Source: UBA5536 sp964592595
GTDB taxonomy: Bacteria > Bacteroidota > Bacteroidia > Bacteroidales > F082
Reading direction: 5' to 3'
Assembly (NCBI GenBank): GCA_964592595.1
Contig: CAZQFH010000018.1
Span: 8,315 to 72,314 of the forward strand
Length of the DNA: 64,000 nucleotides
Shown piece after piece: positions 61,383-64,000 of the stretch (within the stretch, counting starts at the first letter, position 1; every line of letters starts with the position of its first letter). Made by a program: the position numbers and the translations under genes. Below the pieces are notes generated by a model. The model was not told the origin of the DNA. It ran no database searches and was given only the letters and a program-made list of their open reading frames with translations.

Positions 61383-61754
61383 TTATAGAAAATCCTCTCT
61401 TTCCAATAAAAGGATGGCATGATGCTGAACGATGAAATACTTTTCTTGGTGAAAATGAACTGCTATGGCTCCTTTTTGTAAAAAAATAGCTAAATCCCCA
61501 ACCTGAGCTTGTAGCGGCAGATAGCGTGTTTGTTCACCATACTGTGGCTTCCATGGCTCAGGATCAGCTTCCTGAGGAAATGGAATCGGATAACCTGGGC
61601 CGCACTTTACGATATAGCCAGATTGTATTGCCTCCTTTTCAGAATAACCAGGAGGCAAAAATAATCCGGTACGGGTTTTATCCGGTGATGTTTTTGGTTT
61701 TATCAACACGCGGTCGCCCACTACAATCAGCTTTTCCAGTAAATCAGTCTTCAT
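61383..61754 (-). CDS. GroES-like co-chaperone family protein
   Basis: A 123-residue protein of the Cpn10 fold: LIVVGDRVLIKPKTSPDKTRTGLFL at the N terminus with the mobile-loop region, then GYIVKCGPGYPIP and VGDLAIFLQKGAIAVHFHQEKYFIVQHHAILLL, where KKG-type and EYLI-like ends would normally sit. It is longer than GroES (about 97) by a loop with PEPWKPQYGEQTRYLP. It is not next to groEL. It leads the metal-chelate importer operon, one base from the next ATG. Whether it helps GroEL or has another role is unknown. Confidence 0.82.
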   Translation of the reverse strand: MKTDLLEKLIVVGDRVLIKPKTSPDKTRTGLFLPPGYSEKEAIQSGYIVKCGPGYPIPFPQEADPEPWKPQYGEQTRYLPLQAQVGDLAIFLQKGAIAVHFHQEKYFIVQHHAILLLEREDFL

Positions 61755-61790
61755 GAGCAAAATACTTTTTTAGCATCATTTTTGATAGTT

Positions 61791-61798
61791 CAAAAGTA
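61791..61798 (-). promoter_or_regulatory. -7 box for the GroES-like/ABC operon
   Basis: Minus-strand TACTTTTG, 37 bases before the GroES-like ATG. Confidence 0.5.
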
Positions 61799-61840
61799 CA
61801 AAAAGGAAAGCAACAGCCATCCATAACCAGAAAATATGGA

Positions 61841-61848
61841 TACTTTTG
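61841..61848 (+). promoter_or_regulatory. -7 box for the small membrane protein and mutL
   Basis: TACTTTTG, 32 bases before the ATG at 61880, divergent from the operon box. Confidence 0.5.
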
Positions 61849-61879
61849 TATTTTGAATCTGTAAAGAAAAAGTGCTGCC

Positions 61880-62191
61880 ATGAGATTTATCTTATTCAGA
61901 ACCAATAAACCCCGAAGATTTTCCTATCGTCCGCGTTATTATAATCCGGAAAAGGAAGCCTTTGAACGCCGTAAAGCTGAAATGGGGCTAGAAGCTGAGC
62001 TTACAGAGCAGGAAGCCAGAAGAATGAGGATGTCTGCAAGATGGCGTAATCAAAATCCCACCAACTTTGAAGACAAATACAAACGTACAAGCTTTATCAT
62101 CTATGGCTCTGTAGTGCTTTTAGGTATTTATGTGATCTTTTTCACCGATTTTATTGACAACCTTATCCGAGCTTTCGGGTTGACTATTTAA
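61880..62191 (+). CDS. small basic single-pass membrane protein
   Basis: A 103-residue protein that I do not recognise by family. The first 70 residues are strongly basic and rich in Arg and Tyr (RFSYRPRYYNPEKEAFERRKAEM; ARRMRMSARWRNQNP). One membrane helix (about residues 72-90, IIYGSVVLLGIYVIFFT) and a short polar end follow. A charged cytosolic arm on one helix suggests a membrane-tied helper of a larger complex or of nucleic acid. It lies 9 bases before mutL on the same strand, and this pairing may be conserved. Confidence 0.7.
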   Translation: MRFILFRTNKPRRFSYRPRYYNPEKEAFERRKAEMGLEAELTEQEARRMRMSARWRNQNPTNFEDKYKRTSFIIYGSVVLLGIYVIFFTDFIDNLIRAFGLTI

Positions 62192-62200
62192 ACAGGTCGA

Positions 62201-64000
62201 ATGCTTACAGACATCATTAAACTTCTACCCGATTCCGTTGCCAATCAAATCGCTGCTGGTGAAGTCATTCAACGACCAGCCTCTGCAGTAAAAGAACTCC
62301 TCGAGAATTCGCTCGATTCGGGGGCAACGCAAATTGATTTAATTGTTAAAGATGCCGGTAAAACGCTAATTCAGGTTATTGATAATGGCTGTGGTATGTC
62401 GGAAACAGATGCGCGCATGAGTTTTGAAAGACATGCCACCTCCAAAATTCAGAAGGCTGATGATTTGTTTGCCATTCGTACAATGGGTTTTCGCGGAGAA
62501 GCACTGGCTAGTATTGCTGCGATAGCTCAGGTTGAAGTAAAAACCAAACGCACTGATGATGAGCTGGGTACGCAAATAAATATTGAAGGTTCTGTAGTTA
62601 AAAACCAGGTACCAGTTGCCATGAAGAGCGGCACACAGATTGCTGTTAAGAACCTCTTTTTTAATGTGCCCGCACGCAGGAATTTTTTGAAATCCAACCC
62701 AGCCGAGATGCGGCATATCGTTGAGGAATTTCATCGGACAAGCCTTATGCATCCCGAAGTTGCATTTAGCTTGATTAGCAACGACAAACAAATTTTTCAC
62801 CTCAATGCAGGCAACTTGAAACAACGCATTGTTGCCTTATTCGGAAATGCCTATAATGAAAGACTTTTACCTGTGTCTCAGCAAGCTGATACGGTTAATA
62901 TTCAAGGGTTTATTGGAAAAGCTGTGTATGCAAAAAAAACACGTGGCGAACAGTATTTTTTTGTCAATAACCGCTTCATTCGTCATCCTTATTTGCACCA
63001 TGCCATTGAAAATGCCTTTCAGGAACTGCTGCCAAAAGATAGTTTTCCGACTTATTTCCTCAACATACAAATTGATCCGGCTGAAATAGACATTAATATT
63101 CATCCCACAAAGACTGAGGTTAACTTCCAGGATACCAAATTGATATATGCCATTTTGCACGCAGCAGTCAAAAAAACCATCGGGCAGCATAATCTTGCAC
63201 CGATGATCGACTTTGATGAACCTACCGATTATCCCATTGATTTTGGTGAAATCAGTCGTGCAAACCGCCCAATTAACCCACCTTCTATTGAAATCGATCG
63301 TAGTTTTAATCCATTTCATCAAACTGATTCAAAGGATTTTAAAATCAAATCGAGTCAGTCAGGACAATCCATAGGAAATTGGCGGGTATTATACAGCGAC
63401 GAAGAACATCCTAAACCTGATGTAAGAGCGGAGGGTGAAGAGCAAATTACGCTCAATAAACAATCGGATTTAACTGAATTACCAGGCAATAATCGCTTGC
63501 TGCAACTGCGACAACGATTTATTGTTACTGCTATTCGTAGCGGTTTGATGATAATTGACCAGCATTTAGCGCATTGGCGTATTTTATATGAAAAATATCT
63601 CAAACAGCTCGAGCGCGGACAGCATGGCTCACAGCAGGAACTTTTTCCACAGCAAATCAGACTCAACAGCGAAGATGCTGCAATCTTAATGGAAATCATT
63701 CAGGATTTATTAATACTTGGATATCAAATCAATCCGGTTAACAGTAATACATTTATTATAAATGGAACTCCTGATGGATTGAAAGACACAGCTATACAAG
63801 AATTGATTGAACAGATGCTTGAACAATATAAGAAAAATACTGTTGACTTGCAATTACAGAAAAAATTAAATCTTGCACGTACTATGTCAGCTCAAACCGC
63901 TGTAAAATATGGACATGTTTTAAGTGAACGAGAAATGACAGCATTAATTGATCAATTATTTGCATGCCAGGTTCCGGAGGTAAGTCCGGATGGGCGAAAA
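62201..64000 (+). CDS. mutL: DNA mismatch repair protein MutL (3' end beyond window)
   Basis: The ATG at 62201 opens an uninterrupted frame of 600 codons to the window edge. The N-terminal GHKL ATPase has NQIAAGEVIQRPASAVKELL, DNGCGM, TMGFRGEALASIAAIA and the GTQIAVKNLFFNVPAR lid. The C-terminal dimerisation part is present. The usual endonuclease motif DQHA-x-x-E-x4-E appears as DQHLAHWRILYEK, and the later C-P-H-type metal site as SPDGRK. The nicking site is therefore probably degenerate. MutL couples mismatch recognition by MutS to repair. Confidence 0.93.
   Translation, partial: MLTDIIKLLPDSVANQIAAGEVIQRPASAVKELLENSLDSGATQIDLIVKDAGKTLIQVIDNGCGMSETDARMSFERHATSKIQKADDLFAIRTMGFRGEALASIAAIAQVEVKTKRTDDELGTQINIEGSVVKNQVPVAMKSGTQIAVKNLFFNVPARRNFLKSNPAEMRHIVEEFHRTSLMHPEVAFSLISNDKQIFHLNAGNLKQRIVALFGNAYNERLLPVSQQADTVNIQGFIGKAVYAKKTRGEQYFFVNNRFIRHPYLHHAIENAFQELLPKDSFPTYFLNIQIDPAEIDINIHPTKTEVNFQDTKLIYAILHAAVKKTIGQHNLAPMIDFDEPTDYPIDFGEISRANRPINPPSIEIDRSFNPFHQTDSKDFKIKSSQSGQSIGNWRVLYSDEEHPKPDVRAEGEEQITLNKQSDLTELPGNNRLLQLRQRFIVTAIRSGLMIIDQHLAHWRILYEKYLKQLERGQHGSQQELFPQQIRLNSEDAAILMEIIQDLLILGYQINPVNSNTFIINGTPDGLKDTAIQELIEQMLEQYKKNTVDLQLQKKLNLARTMSAQTAVKYGHVLSEREMTALIDQLFACQVPEVSPDGRK

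Noticed and set aside
61761..61879. Cobalamin riboswitch ahead of the metal-chelate importer operon
   Set aside because: Only 119 bases with no B12-box; the promoter boxes leave too short a leader.

Overview
The window looks like a 64 kb chromosomal piece of a Bacteroidota bacterium, most likely Bacteroidales/Marinilabiliales-like and probably from a metagenome. Lineage evidence: Bacteroidota -7 boxes (TAnnTTTG) ahead of many genes, C-terminal T9SS sorting domains, type III glutamine synthetase, DUF4199, DUF4831 and DUF3127 proteins, PorT-like barrels, A/T-rich leaders without strong Shine-Dalgarno sequences, and low GC. There is no rRNA operon, prophage, CRISPR array or complete insertion sequence. 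Two 100-N blocks are assembly gaps.

Layout. 0-1 kb: the tail of a LuxR-type regulator and a dead IS256-type transposase start behind a long hairpin. 1-10 kb: surface and envelope genes, including a lipoprotein with seven InlB-like repeats and a C-terminal ice-binding-like (DUF3494) domain, an OmpA-family barrel, a CHRD-like lipoprotein and a soluble hybrid histidine kinase. 10.5-13 kb: an Mla-type lipid transport operon (permease, ATPase, MCE protein). 13-21 kb: mnmE, sucD, tRNA-Pro/tRNA-Ser, metallophosphoesterase, alkaline phosphatase, a T9SS-exported protein, tRNA-Lys, a YciO-like protein and the SRP RNA. 21-33 kb: DUF4199 and glycosyltransferase genes, the heptose genes gmhA/gmhB, a solute:sodium symporter and glutamine synthetase III. 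33-40 kb: kdsA, EamA exporter, DUF3127, msrA, TPR protein and gyrA. 40-47 kb: clpC, hypF with a nickel-permease-like gene, a barrel protein and rex. 47-56.7 kb: SDR, class III aminotransferase, a secreted peptidylarginine-deiminase-like protein, aat, deaminase, sirtuin, serine hydrolase, MFS and glutathione peroxidase. 56.7-64 kb: amidohydrolase, a four-gene operon of a GroES-like protein plus a metal-chelate ABC importer, and a small membrane protein ahead of mutL, which runs off the end.

The main unexplained structure is at the two tRNA loci. Downstream of tRNA-Pro(TGG) and of tRNA-Lys(TTT) lie tandem units of 125 and 128 bp carrying a tRNA-like copy plus the tRNA's own terminator. In both loci the copy keeps the cognate 7-nt anticodon loop with one change, but the anticodon stem is replaced by the same pair of sequences (TCCCGAT on the 5' side, TCGGGA on the 3' side), and the 5' acceptor strand is lost. 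Each array is interrupted by exactly 100 N flanked by exact 55-nt duplications. That is what a k=55 de Bruijn assembler leaves at a tandem-repeat loop it could not count, so the true copy number is unknown.

Functionally the window mixes envelope biogenesis (Mla, KDO and heptose synthesis, glycosyltransferases, barrels, T9SS cargo), translation and genome upkeep (mnmE, aat, gyrA, mutL, SRP RNA), redox control and repair (rex, msrA, glutathione peroxidase) and metal handling (hypF with nickel uptake, metal-chelate ABC importer).
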